This document shows positions 15,074 to 24,960 of a stretch of DNA of 64,000 bases, in pieces. The notes beneath the pieces are model-generated. The model saw nothing but the letters and a program-made list of their open reading frames with translations, ran no database searches and was not told where the DNA came from. The stretch comes from CAYVQF01 sp964454015 (lineage in GTDB: Bacteria; Myxococcota_A; Bradymonadia; UBA4248): NCBI GenBank assembly GCA_964454015.1, contig CAYVQF010000027.1:5843-69842 (forward strand). Reading direction: 5' to 3'. Position numbers and translations under genes: made by a program. Each line of letters begins with the position of its first letter. The stretch's first letter is position 1.

Positions 15074-16537
15074 ATGGCGCTGACCTATCCTGAGATCGCG
15101 TGGGTGGTGTCCTCTCTCCAGGGGCTTCTCGCCGGTGCGGTATTGCGCAAGTGCCACGACAGCGAGGCGGGCGTGTACCTGCGTCTGTGGCAGCCCGGTG
15201 CTGGGGAGTCGCTGCTGCTGCTGGCTTTGAACGAGGGCGCGACGCGGCTGCACTTGGTCGCCGAGCGCCCGGCGGCGTCAGGGCCACCGAGCGCCTTTGT
15301 TGGCTTGCTGCGCAAGCATCTCATTGGGGCCCGGTTGCGGTCCCTGGAGGTGGCGCCTGACGATCGGCGGGTGAGCCTTGTTTTTGTCAGTTCTCACGGG
15401 GAGTGGAGCTTGGTCCACGAGTTGGTGCCGCGGCGCGGCGCCCTCTACCTCCTCGATGGCGCAGCAAAGGTTTTGGGTGGTCTTGGCGCGGGGCGCCGCC
15501 ACCAGGTGGGTGAGGCCTACCGGGCGCCGGCGGTCGAGGCCGGGCGGGTACGAGGTCAGAGGCATCGCTTCATCTCGCAAGCCGATGCCGGTGAGGTGGC
15601 GAGTGCGGTCATTGCTGCGGCCTATGCGGCGGTGGGCGGCGACCAGATGCTCGCCGAGAGGCGGGCGGAGTTGTCGCGTGGGCTGCGGCGCGAAGGGAAA
15701 CGGGCGGAGCGCTTGCGGGAGGCGCTGGAGCGGGACGCGGCCCGGGCTCGCGAAGCGCAACGCTTCAAGGCTTATGGGGATCTGCTTTCGGCGCACTTCT
15801 CCATGCTGGTCAAGGGTCAAGCACAGATCGCGTTGCCTTGCTTCGAGCGGCCAGAGGAAGATGTGCACATCGCGTTGGATCCGGCGCGCAGTCCTCGCGA
15901 GAACATCAGCCACTATTACCGCCAATACAAAAGGATGAGCGGCGCGCTGGCACAGATAGAGTTGCGTCTCGCGCAGGCGGTGGAGCGGGCGACACGCTTG
16001 GCCCAGTCTTTGGCAGCGGTGGAGGCTGCCGGGGAGGTGGAGGCGCTGGAGCGGTGCGCCGCGGAGATAGCCGCCCTGGGCCTGCGGGCGCCCGTGGGGG
16101 GGGCTGGCGAGCGGGGCCAGCGCGGGCGTGGCGAGCAGCGGCCGAAGCTGCCCTATCGCATCGCCACGACGGCGCAAGGTTTGGCGATTTGGATTGGGAG
16201 GAGCGCGCGGGACAACGACTTGCTCACCTTTAGGCACGCCAAAGGGGAAGACCTGTGGTTCCACGCGGCAGGCTACGCTGGGTCGCATGTGGTGTTGCGC
16301 GTGGTGAACAAGCGCCCGCCGGATTCGACCTCGGTGATGGACGCGGCCCTGCTGGCCCTGCACTTCAGTCAGAGTCCGCGCGCGGCGGAGTTCTTGGAGG
16401 TGCACACGACGTCGTGCAAGTACGTGCGTCGTGCCCGCGGGAGTGGGCCAGGAGCGGTGCAGCTTGCGGGGGCCAAGGTGCTGCGGGTGCAGGTAGACCG
16501 AGCGCGTTTGGCGCGTCTGTTGGAGACCTTGGGATGA
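15074..16537 (+). CDS. rqcH: RqcH / NFACT ribosome quality-control protein
   Basis: RqcH binds the obstructed 50S subunit carrying peptidyl-tRNA and recruits tRNA-Ala to add C-terminal alanine tails. This 487-aa protein has the NFACT-N opening (MALTYPEIAWVVSSLQGLL), the Asp-Arg pair at D97-R98 (PDDRRVSLVF) at the position of the B. subtilis D97/R98 catalytic motif, a coiled-coil middle rich in Arg/Glu/Ala, and the NFACT-R block GLAIWIGRSARDNDLLT then DLWFHAAGYAGSHVVLR. It is shorter than B. subtilis RqcH (about 570 aa), with a reduced C-terminus. Start ATG 15074, 38 nt after the preceding gene. Confidence 0.88.
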   Translation: MALTYPEIAWVVSSLQGLLAGAVLRKCHDSEAGVYLRLWQPGAGESLLLLALNEGATRLHLVAERPAASGPPSAFVGLLRKHLIGARLRSLEVAPDDRRVSLVFVSSHGEWSLVHELVPRRGALYLLDGAAKVLGGLGAGRRHQVGEAYRAPAVEAGRVRGQRHRFISQADAGEVASAVIAAAYAAVGGDQMLAERRAELSRGLRREGKRAERLREALERDAARAREAQRFKAYGDLLSAHFSMLVKGQAQIALPCFERPEEDVHIALDPARSPRENISHYYRQYKRMSGALAQIELRLAQAVERATRLAQSLAAVEAAGEVEALERCAAEIAALGLRAPVGGAGERGQRGRGEQRPKLPYRIATTAQGLAIWIGRSARDNDLLTFRHAKGEDLWFHAAGYAGSHVVLRVVNKRPPDSTSVMDAALLALHFSQSPRAAEFLEVHTTSCKYVRRARGSGPGAVQLAGAKVLRVQVDRARLARLLETLG

Positions 16538-16579
16538 GCCTCTGGTGGGTGCTGCGGCGGTGTGGGGCTCAGGGTATGG

Positions 16580-16609
16580 TTGACCAAGATCGCCGAGGGG
16601 GGCTATCTT
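16580..16609 (+). promoter_or_regulatory. Candidate promoter of the 493-aa unknown gene
   Basis: TTGACC (16580-16585) and TATCTT (16604-16609) are 18 nt apart, about 75 nt before the start codon at 16683. Confidence 0.4.
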
Positions 16610-16682
16610 GGCGCGAGAATCGAGTTGAGTCGTTGCGCTACAGAAGGCGTCGGGCTCAGCTCCACCATGAGCTCATGCGCAC

Positions 16683-18164
16683 ATGAGTCGAACACCGTAC
16701 AAAGTCCATCACTGGACCGTGGGCTCGCGCTTCTCCGTGCCGCTTCCGGCGACGCACATCGATGATTTCACCATCGAGCGGGAGCCGAACAGCGGGCAGA
16801 TTTTTTGTGCTTGGGTGGAGGATCGCGGCGATGGCCGGATGTCGGTGCGTTGGTCGCGGGCGCCGGAGCTCTATGCGGCCTGGCGGGCGCCGAGCTCGGT
16901 GGCGCACGTCCTCGGCGAGGTCTTTGCGCCAGAGCTCCACTTCTCCAAAGATCGGGTGCTGCTGACCTACTTGCTGTCTTCTGGGCCGGGGGGCGTTGGT
17001 CAGGGGGTAGGCGAGTGTGTGCTGCATTGGAAACGGATCAACGGGGGGCCCTGGAGCGAGGGTGTTTTGGTGCGGCGCAGCGTGGCGCCGACGCCGGGAG
17101 AGGCGAGCTTTCCCTATGCCAACCGCCTGCACTGTGCGACCAGCATCGACGGTCGCACTTGGGCGCTGTTGGCCACGGAGCGTTTCGTCGAGCCGACCTA
17201 TGGCCTCTATCCGCTGAACGCGTTGGAGCGCTCCCTGATCCCGGCCAACCCGTGGGAAGACGAGGTCATTTACACGGGTGTCATCGCGACGCCAGCGGAC
17301 AAGGCGCGCCTGGTATGCGAGAAAGACACGTGGCACATCGTGCGTCGCTGTTACGATGACCGTCTCAATGCCTATCAGCTCGAGGCCATCGCCTTGGACC
17401 TGTCCATTTTGCGACATGATTGCAACGACGACGGGCAGAGTGATGTGGTGGACGCCATCTTGGATGTCTACAACACGGATCTGACCTATCTGTTGTGGGC
17501 CGAGTGCGACTACCGCCAGCTCTTCAAAGAGGTGGGGACGGTGGTGGCGGTGCGCTCGCCCAACCAGCGTTCAGGGCGGGTGGATCCGTCAGCGCGTCAC
17601 GTGTTTGAGACCGCCGCGAGCTTGGCCCATGTGCGCCTGGATCATCCGCGGGGCACGCCACCGCTGCTCGAGGTGGTTGGCCATGGGCAACAGATGCCCA
17701 TCGAGTCGATTCGCATGGCGGCGAGCCCAGTGGCGGAGGCGACTCAGTGGCAGCAGCGTCGCCCCGATTCGGTGACCTATGCGGTGGAGTGCAGTGTGCG
17801 GGCCGACGGGCGCAAGTGGCTGCAGCCAGGGATGATCATCGCCGAGGCGGGTGTCTTTGCCAACGCCTTGCGATTCGAGGCCTTGGTCGAGTGGCACGGG
17901 GCGCCTCTCGATGCCGGCTGGCGCGGGCACGTGCACTCTCTTGGGAGCACTGTGGCGGCGCAGATCGCGCGGGTGGACGTGCTGAAGCCACCGTCGCGCC
18001 ATCGTTCTGCGACTTGGATCGGCAAGCTCTACACCCACCGGATCAGTGTGGTCTTGGTAGAGCCACTCCCGCTGACCCCGTCTCTGCGGCTTTCGTTATG
18101 CGTCTTCCACGATGGGAGCCAGTTCAGCGTCTTGGGCTGCGCCAAGGTGACTCGAATCGACTAG
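16683..18164 (+). CDS. Hypothetical protein with one EF-hand/dockerin-like loop
   Basis: A 493-aa protein of no family I recognise. It has no signal peptide or membrane helix. The N-terminal 230 residues alternate beta-strand patterns with Trp-rich turns (FCAWVEDRGDGRMSVRW) that look like a beta-propeller or sialidase-like fold. Near residue 246 a single calcium-type loop occurs, DCNDDGQSD followed by VVDAILDVYN, resembling one half of a dockerin. The C-terminal half is again strand-rich. ATG 16683 is weakly supported by ribosome-site sequence. The stop codon overlaps the stop of the convergent lipoprotein gene within a shared CTAG. Confidence 0.65.
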   Translation: MSRTPYKVHHWTVGSRFSVPLPATHIDDFTIEREPNSGQIFCAWVEDRGDGRMSVRWSRAPELYAAWRAPSSVAHVLGEVFAPELHFSKDRVLLTYLLSSGPGGVGQGVGECVLHWKRINGGPWSEGVLVRRSVAPTPGEASFPYANRLHCATSIDGRTWALLATERFVEPTYGLYPLNALERSLIPANPWEDEVIYTGVIATPADKARLVCEKDTWHIVRRCYDDRLNAYQLEAIALDLSILRHDCNDDGQSDVVDAILDVYNTDLTYLLWAECDYRQLFKEVGTVVAVRSPNQRSGRVDPSARHVFETAASLAHVRLDHPRGTPPLLEVVGHGQQMPIESIRMAASPVAEATQWQQRRPDSVTYAVECSVRADGRKWLQPGMIIAEAGVFANALRFEALVEWHGAPLDAGWRGHVHSLGSTVAAQIARVDVLKPPSRHRSATWIGKLYTHRISVVLVEPLPLTPSLRLSLCVFHDGSQFSVLGCAKVTRID

Positions 18165-19333
18165 TCCTCTTCATCCGCATCGGGGAAGGTGAGGCCCGTG
18201 TGCTCGGTGTAGCACACGTAGAAGGAGCTGTCGGCCTTGATCACGGCCAGAATGTGGTCATCACCGACGGCTTCTTCTTCGGTCTTGGCGTCATCGCCTG
18301 CTTCCGTGCTGAAGACATGGTTGAGGGGCATGTATTGATTGAGCAGGTGCACGACGGAGATGGCAGGTAGCTGGGTGCCACTAAAGGACAAGCGGCCACT
18401 GGAGATGATGGCGTAGCGTTCATCGTAAGGGGTTTTGCCGAAGATGGTGTCGATGAAGCGCAGAGAGGAGGAGGTGGTAGAGCCGTGGTGGCCCACTTTG
18501 AGGATGTTGGTGTTGAGCCTTGGCTCAGCGGTCCTCTCGCTGAAATCTCGCAAGAGCTCAAACTCGACGTCTTCCTCGGCGTCGCCCATGAGCATGATGG
18601 AGCGTCCGTGGTAGACGAGGCGGAAGACGAGGGAGGTGTTGTTGATCTTCGAGCCCTGGGAGGAGCCTAGGCGCAGGGTGCTCTCTCCGGCCAAGAGCCA
18701 GGCTTGGACATCGGGTCCGAAGACGAAATCGGGCACTCTTCCACCGCGTTCGGCGACCAAGGCGTTGGATGTGCCGATGGCAGGGCGGAAGACGCGCTCG
18801 GCGTTGTTGGTGAGTCGGGTGACGAGGGAGTCGTAAGAGACGGCGGCACCGTTGACGCCGGGGTCAATGTAGGTGTGATGGCCGTAATTGTTGGTGAGCT
18901 TGATGAAGCCGCCGTAGTGATCGGAGTGGGGATGGGTGACGACGATGGTGTCGAAGGTGGCGCCCGGTGGGAAGCCGTTTTTGGTCAGGTAATTGGTGAC
19001 GATGGGGGCTGCATCGGTGCGGCCGAAAAAGCCGCCGTCGCCGGCGTCGACGAGGATGTTGCGGCCGTCAGGGCTCTGTACCCAGATGGCGTCCCCCTGG
19101 CCGACGTCGATGAAGTGGACCCGCAGGGCGTTGGCCGGCGGTGAGAGTTGCTCAGGCGTGCAGGGTTGTCCTGCTTTGACGGCGGTGAGGCCGTCTCCGT
19201 CGGGCAGGGGTGGCAGGCCGGAGTCACGGCGGAACCAGGAAGGCTCGGTGGTATCGAGGCAGGCGGAGACCGCGAAGGTCATGATGCCCAGGGCGATGAT
19301 CAGGAGCCAGCGGGAGACGAGATTGTTGCGCAT
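18161..19333 (-). CDS. ComEC-like metallo-beta-lactamase lipoprotein
   Basis: The 390-aa protein has a lipoprotein signal ending VSAC (Cys25). It then carries a metallo-beta-lactamase domain of the type found at the C-terminus of ComEC/Rec2: HFIDVGQGDAIWVQSPDG, ILVDAGDGG, the metal motif THPHSDHYGG, LMGDAEED and LKVGHHGSTTS. Free-standing, lipid-anchored versions are probably periplasmic or surface hydrolases acting on nucleic acid or phosphodiesters; DNA uptake is possible but not shown. ATG 19333 gives a normal signal peptide; a GTG three codons earlier is also possible. The gene converges on the 493-aa gene with overlapping stop codons. Confidence 0.82.
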   Translation of the reverse strand: MRNNLVSRWLLIIALGIMTFAVSACLDTTEPSWFRRDSGLPPLPDGDGLTAVKAGQPCTPEQLSPPANALRVHFIDVGQGDAIWVQSPDGRNILVDAGDGGFFGRTDAAPIVTNYLTKNGFPPGATFDTIVVTHPHSDHYGGFIKLTNNYGHHTYIDPGVNGAAVSYDSLVTRLTNNAERVFRPAIGTSNALVAERGGRVPDFVFGPDVQAWLLAGESTLRLGSSQGSKINNTSLVFRLVYHGRSIMLMGDAEEDVEFELLRDFSERTAEPRLNTNILKVGHHGSTTSSSLRFIDTIFGKTPYDERYAIISSGRLSFSGTQLPAISVVHLLNQYMPLNHVFSTEAGDDAKTEEEAVGDDHILAVIKADSSFYVCYTEHTGLTFPDADEED

Positions 19334-19380
19334 GGGATTCACCAGCAGGAGGTTGGAAGGGCAGAAGCCCTCACCCCTAC

Positions 19381-19409
19381 AATATCAGGCGTCCCGGTGT
19401 TGAAGTCAA
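19381..19409 (-). promoter_or_regulatory. Candidate promoter of the MBL lipoprotein gene
   Basis: Minus strand TTGACT (19409-19404) and GATATT (19386-19381) with a 17-nt spacer, about 50 nt before the start. A small hairpin (AGGGC-4-GCCCT, 19358-19371) lies in the leader. Confidence 0.4.
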
Positions 19410-19489
19410 TTGCCGCTCGGCGGGCGGCCGCAGCCAAGGCAGCGCGCCGGCTGGGGATTGGTGAAGACGACCCCAAGATATATCGGTGG

Positions 19490-19518
19490 TTTACAGGAGT
19501 TTCGGACAGTGCTAGTCT
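19490..19518 (+). promoter_or_regulatory. Candidate promoter of mscS
   Basis: TTTACA (19490-19495), a 17-nt spacer and TAGTCT (19513-19518), about 110 nt before the mscS start. Confidence 0.35.
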
Positions 19519-19628
19519 GCGCAGAACCTTTGGACTGGGGCGAGCCCCATCAATGGTGTCGGGAAGGCGTTTGCCGCGTTGGGTGGTGCGCGCCGGGTTC
19601 AATCGTGCAAGAGGCGTGGAGGTAGCTT

Positions 19629-20435
19629 ATGTCTGAGTTTTTCGATGAGTATGGCCCAATGCTCGTTGGTTATGCGCTGCAGGTGGTGGGCGTGGCGGTG
19701 GTCTTCTTCGTCGCCTGGCTCTTTGCCGGTTGGGCGCGACGTATCGTGCGGCGTTCGTTGATCAAAGCCAAGATCGAACAGACCATCGCCAAGTTCATCT
19801 CGAACGTGGTGCGGTGGGTCATTCTGGCGGCGGCGATTCTCGGCTGCTTGGGCTACTTTGGGATTGAGACCACGAGCTTCGCGGCTCTCATCGGTGCCGC
19901 CGGCTTGGCCATCGGTCTGTCCTTCCAGGGCGCGCTGTCGAACCTGGCGGCTGGGGTGATGCTGCTCATTTTCCGCCCCTTCAAAGTGTCGGACGTGGTG
20001 AAGATTCAAGGTGAGCTGGGCAAAGTGGATGAGATCGACCTCTTTGTGACGAGCCTCGATACCTTTGACAACCGTCGTTTGATTCTGCCCAACAGCCAGG
20101 TTTTCGGGGCCAAGATTGAGAATCTCTCGCACCATGCCCAGCGCCGGGTCGATGTGGATGTCGGGGTGTCCTACGGCGCTTCGATGCAGGAGACGCGCAA
20201 GGTTCTCACGCAAGCGATCACCAAGGTCGACAACGTCTTGGAGTCGCCCGAGAGCCAAGTGCTGCTGACCAACCTGGGCGATTCTTCGGTGCAATGGCAG
20301 GTCCGGGTGTGGGTAGAGTCTGCCAATTTCCACCCGGTGCGTGAAGCTTTGGTGGGGGCGATCAAGAGCTCCCTCGACGAGGCGGGGATCGAGATTCCTT
20401 TCCCGCAGATGTCGGTGCATTTGCCCAAGGCCTGA
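19629..20435 (+). CDS. mscS: MscS-family mechanosensitive channel
   Basis: The 268-aa length matches small MscS channels that open on hypo-osmotic shock in the inner membrane. Three membrane helices are visible (about 10-35, 55-77, 82-112). The pore helix has the Gly/Ala pattern (GAAGLAIGLSFQGALSNLAAGVMLL), followed by the conserved beta-domain segment FRPFKVSDVVKIQ and the LPNSQVFGAKIENLS block. The C-terminal alpha/beta domain ends with IPFPQMSVHL, usual for the family. Start ATG 19629 has GGAGG upstream. The gene stands alone and is convergent with the kinase gene. Confidence 0.94.
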   Translation: MSEFFDEYGPMLVGYALQVVGVAVVFFVAWLFAGWARRIVRRSLIKAKIEQTIAKFISNVVRWVILAAAILGCLGYFGIETTSFAALIGAAGLAIGLSFQGALSNLAAGVMLLIFRPFKVSDVVKIQGELGKVDEIDLFVTSLDTFDNRRLILPNSQVFGAKIENLSHHAQRRVDVDVGVSYGASMQETRKVLTQAITKVDNVLESPESQVLLTNLGDSSVQWQVRVWVESANFHPVREALVGAIKSSLDEAGIEIPFPQMSVHLPKA

Positions 20436-20457
20436 GACCTTGCCTCCACCCGGGGCC

Positions 20458-22854
<2,397 letters not shown>

Positions 22855-22904
22855 CCAAGGCTCCTCGGGTTAGAGCGCGCCGCTTGTTGCGCGGCTAGGG
22901 CGCG

Positions 22905-23606
22905 TCACTGTCGCAGGACGACTTCTATGGCTTTGGGATACTTTTTCCCTTCAGAGCCACCGTAGGCGAAGTGGACCGGGAGGGTGTCGCCCTGGTTGAA
23001 GGCCAGGAGGCGTTGGTGCAGTTCTTCGTGGGCGACGCTGACGATGTGGAAGAAGTATTTTTGGCCGCTGATTTCTTCGATGAAGCCGAAGCCTTTGTCG
23101 GCGAAGTAGGCGACGATGGTGCCTTCGAGTCTGCTGGTGGCGTGGTGTTCGGCGTCGTGGCTTTCTTTGCGGAGGCGGCGCACGTTTTCTTCGATGTCGA
23201 AGTAGTGGAAGGAGGTGTCTTCAAAGATGCGCAGCCCCATGGCCTTGGCGGCCTGGAAGCGTCGGTCGAAGTAGAAGGTGAGGGCAGCGGCATAGGTGAC
23301 GGGGATGATGCCCGTGTCGAAGTGGATGGCGCAGACTTCGATGTAGAAGCTCTTGGTGACGACGCTGCGCCGGGCTGCTTCGAGGAGCATTTCTTGGCAA
23401 CTGAACTGATCGGTCTGGGTGGTGACGTGGACGCCGAGGTGCAGGGCGGCGTGGATGCCAGCGACTTTGGAGATGGTGAAGTCGATACAGTAGCGATCAC
23501 GGTAGGCGCGATCGATGTCGAGGCGGCAGCCGCTCTCGGTGAGGTGCTGCTGAAAGGCATCGACCAAGGCGCTCGAGGTTGCCGCAAGTTTCGGCGATTC
23601 GGTCAT
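22905..23606 (-). CDS. Unknown N-terminal domain fused to a C-terminal cold-shock domain
   Basis: The 233-aa protein ends in a cold-shock domain (about 158-230) with RNP1-type KGFGFI (171-176) and an RNP2-like YFFHIV (184-189). It is therefore likely to bind single-stranded nucleic acid. Residues 1-155 form a separate alpha/beta domain (CIDFTISKVAGIHAALHLGV, FYIEVCAIHFDTGIIPV) that I do not recognise. Classical cold-shock proteins are about 70 aa, so this is a fusion. Start ATG 23606 has GGAG 6 nt upstream. A promoter (23712-23740) gives a leader of about 100 nt. It lies between the hydrogenase-associated phosphatase and the Ser/Thr kinase on the same strand. Confidence 0.75.
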   Translation of the reverse strand: MTESPKLAATSSALVDAFQQHLTESGCRLDIDRAYRDRYCIDFTISKVAGIHAALHLGVHVTTQTDQFSCQEMLLEAARRSVVTKSFYIEVCAIHFDTGIIPVTYAAALTFYFDRRFQAAKAMGLRIFEDTSFHYFDIEENVRRLRKESHDAEHHATSRLEGTIVAYFADKGFGFIEEISGQKYFFHIVSVAHEELHQRLLAFNQGDTLPVHFAYGGSEGKKYPKAIEVVLRQ

Positions 23607-23711
23607 GCTGGCTCCAAGTCCCAGGGTCTCGAATTAAAACGACGTCTTCGAGAGCAAGCGCGGGTCACCGTGGGTGGTGGCGTGGCGTTGTAGTCCCTTG
23701 TCTGTCGCAGC

Positions 23712-23740
23712 AGTTTAGGGGGGTGGCGTGGCAGTGTCAA
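23712..23740 (-). promoter_or_regulatory. Promoter of the cold-shock fusion gene
   Basis: Minus strand TTGACA (23740-23735), 17-nt spacer, TAAACT (23717-23712). It sits downstream of the phosphatase gene and separates the hyd operon from the csd-kinase pair. Confidence 0.5.
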
Positions 23741-23787
23741 CCAGGGCAACGGGTTGAGGCGTTGGTGTGGCAGGATGCGGCCGTGCC

Positions 23788-24936
23788 TCAGATCCACTCG
23801 CAGGTGACGAGCTTTCCCTGTCGCTCCAGGAGCTGCATCAGCAGTGGGATGACGACGCGTCTGGGTTGAATGCCTTGTTGGAGGAAGGAGATGTCTTGGG
23901 CGCCCAGGTTGGGTGCCTGGCCGACCCAGAAGTCGACCCGGTCGGCCTCGAGGAGGGCGCGTGCCAGGTGACTCACGGGTGAGTCGGGTTCAAAGCGGTT
24001 CGGGTCCTGATCGAGGATGTTGAGGACCTGGTTGAGGGTGATGACCCCCTCGGTGACGAGATCGATGCCCTCGATGAAGTAGCGGGGCGGCGTAATGGCC
24101 GAGGGCAGGTGTTGATCGACCTGGAGCTGGACGCCGAGGTGGCGGGCGAGCATTTTGGCGGTGGAGGCGCCGCAGACGGCCTTGGTGCCAGGGGTGGCGA
24201 GGAAGTCGCGGATGACGCTGGCGTCATCGCTGCGCCGCATGGGGGTGCCGGTGAGAATGGCGAGGGAGTGCCCCTGACGGGCGAGCAAGGACAGGGCGGT
24301 GACGTCGTCGCCGCGGACCTTGTTCCAGAGTCGCCGCGCTTGGTCATGGACCTCGCGGCCGAGTTGCTGCATGACGATGCCTTCGCGCAGGCGCGTCTTG
24401 AGGAAGTGGACGACCCCTGGGAGGGTCCAGCCGGTGGTGAGTCCTTGGCCCAAGCCCGCTTGGGTGACGCCATCGGAGAAGAGGAGGAGGGCCTCACCGG
24501 CTTCGAGGAAGGCGCTCGATTCGAGGACCAGTGGCTGGCCTTCGGGGAGGGCTCGTCCGGGGAGGTCGGTGACCTGGGTGCGGCTGAGGAAGACGGGGTT
24601 GGGGGCGTCGTAGGTGAGGATGGTGGCTTCGCCGTTGGTGCGGATGCGTGCGGCGATGAGGGCGGCGTAGGGGAGATCGCAGGTGCGGTTGGCGTGTACC
24701 GTGGCGGCGACGGTGCAGAAGGCTTCGCGAAAGGAGTAGTTGAGGCCCAGGAGTCGTTGGAGGCGGCTGGTGTGAAGCGTCGCCTGCAGGTTGGCCTTGA
24801 TGCCGTGGCCGAGCCCGTCGGCGAGGATGACCCAGGTGCAGTCGCGGGTGCGCCAGGCGGAGACGACATCGCCACAGGCGTCTCCGGGGACTTTGGCGGA
24901 GGCTGCGGTCTCGAGATCGAAGTGCAAGTAGGCCAT
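23788..24936 (-). CDS. SpoIIE-type PP2C phosphatase of the hydrogenase operon
   Basis: A 382-aa soluble protein. Residues 1-220 form a PP2C/SpoIIE phosphatase domain with the metal-binding aspartates in ILADGLGHG, LFSDGVTQAG and VRGDDVTALSLL. The C-terminal 150 residues (LAILTGTPMRRSDDASVIRD, TKAVCGASTAKMLARHLG, PRYFIEGIDLVTEGVITLNQVLNIL) form a domain that accompanies hydrogenase-linked SpoIIE phosphatases. It contains a redox-plausible Cys in VCGAST. It starts 24 nt after the sensory hydrogenase-like gene and is the last gene of the operon. It is the likely output partner of that sensor. Targets such as an anti-sigma-factor antagonist are a guess. Confidence 0.85.
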   Translation of the reverse strand: MAYLHFDLETAASAKVPGDACGDVVSAWRTRDCTWVILADGLGHGIKANLQATLHTSRLQRLLGLNYSFREAFCTVAATVHANRTCDLPYAALIAARIRTNGEATILTYDAPNPVFLSRTQVTDLPGRALPEGQPLVLESSAFLEAGEALLLFSDGVTQAGLGQGLTTGWTLPGVVHFLKTRLREGIVMQQLGREVHDQARRLWNKVRGDDVTALSLLARQGHSLAILTGTPMRRSDDASVIRDFLATPGTKAVCGASTAKMLARHLGVQLQVDQHLPSAITPPRYFIEGIDLVTEGVITLNQVLNILDQDPNRFEPDSPVSHLARALLEADRVDFWVGQAPNLGAQDISFLQQGIQPRRVVIPLLMQLLERQGKLVTCEWI

Positions 24937-24960
24937 GGCTCGGCGCTCTCCGTCGGTGGG

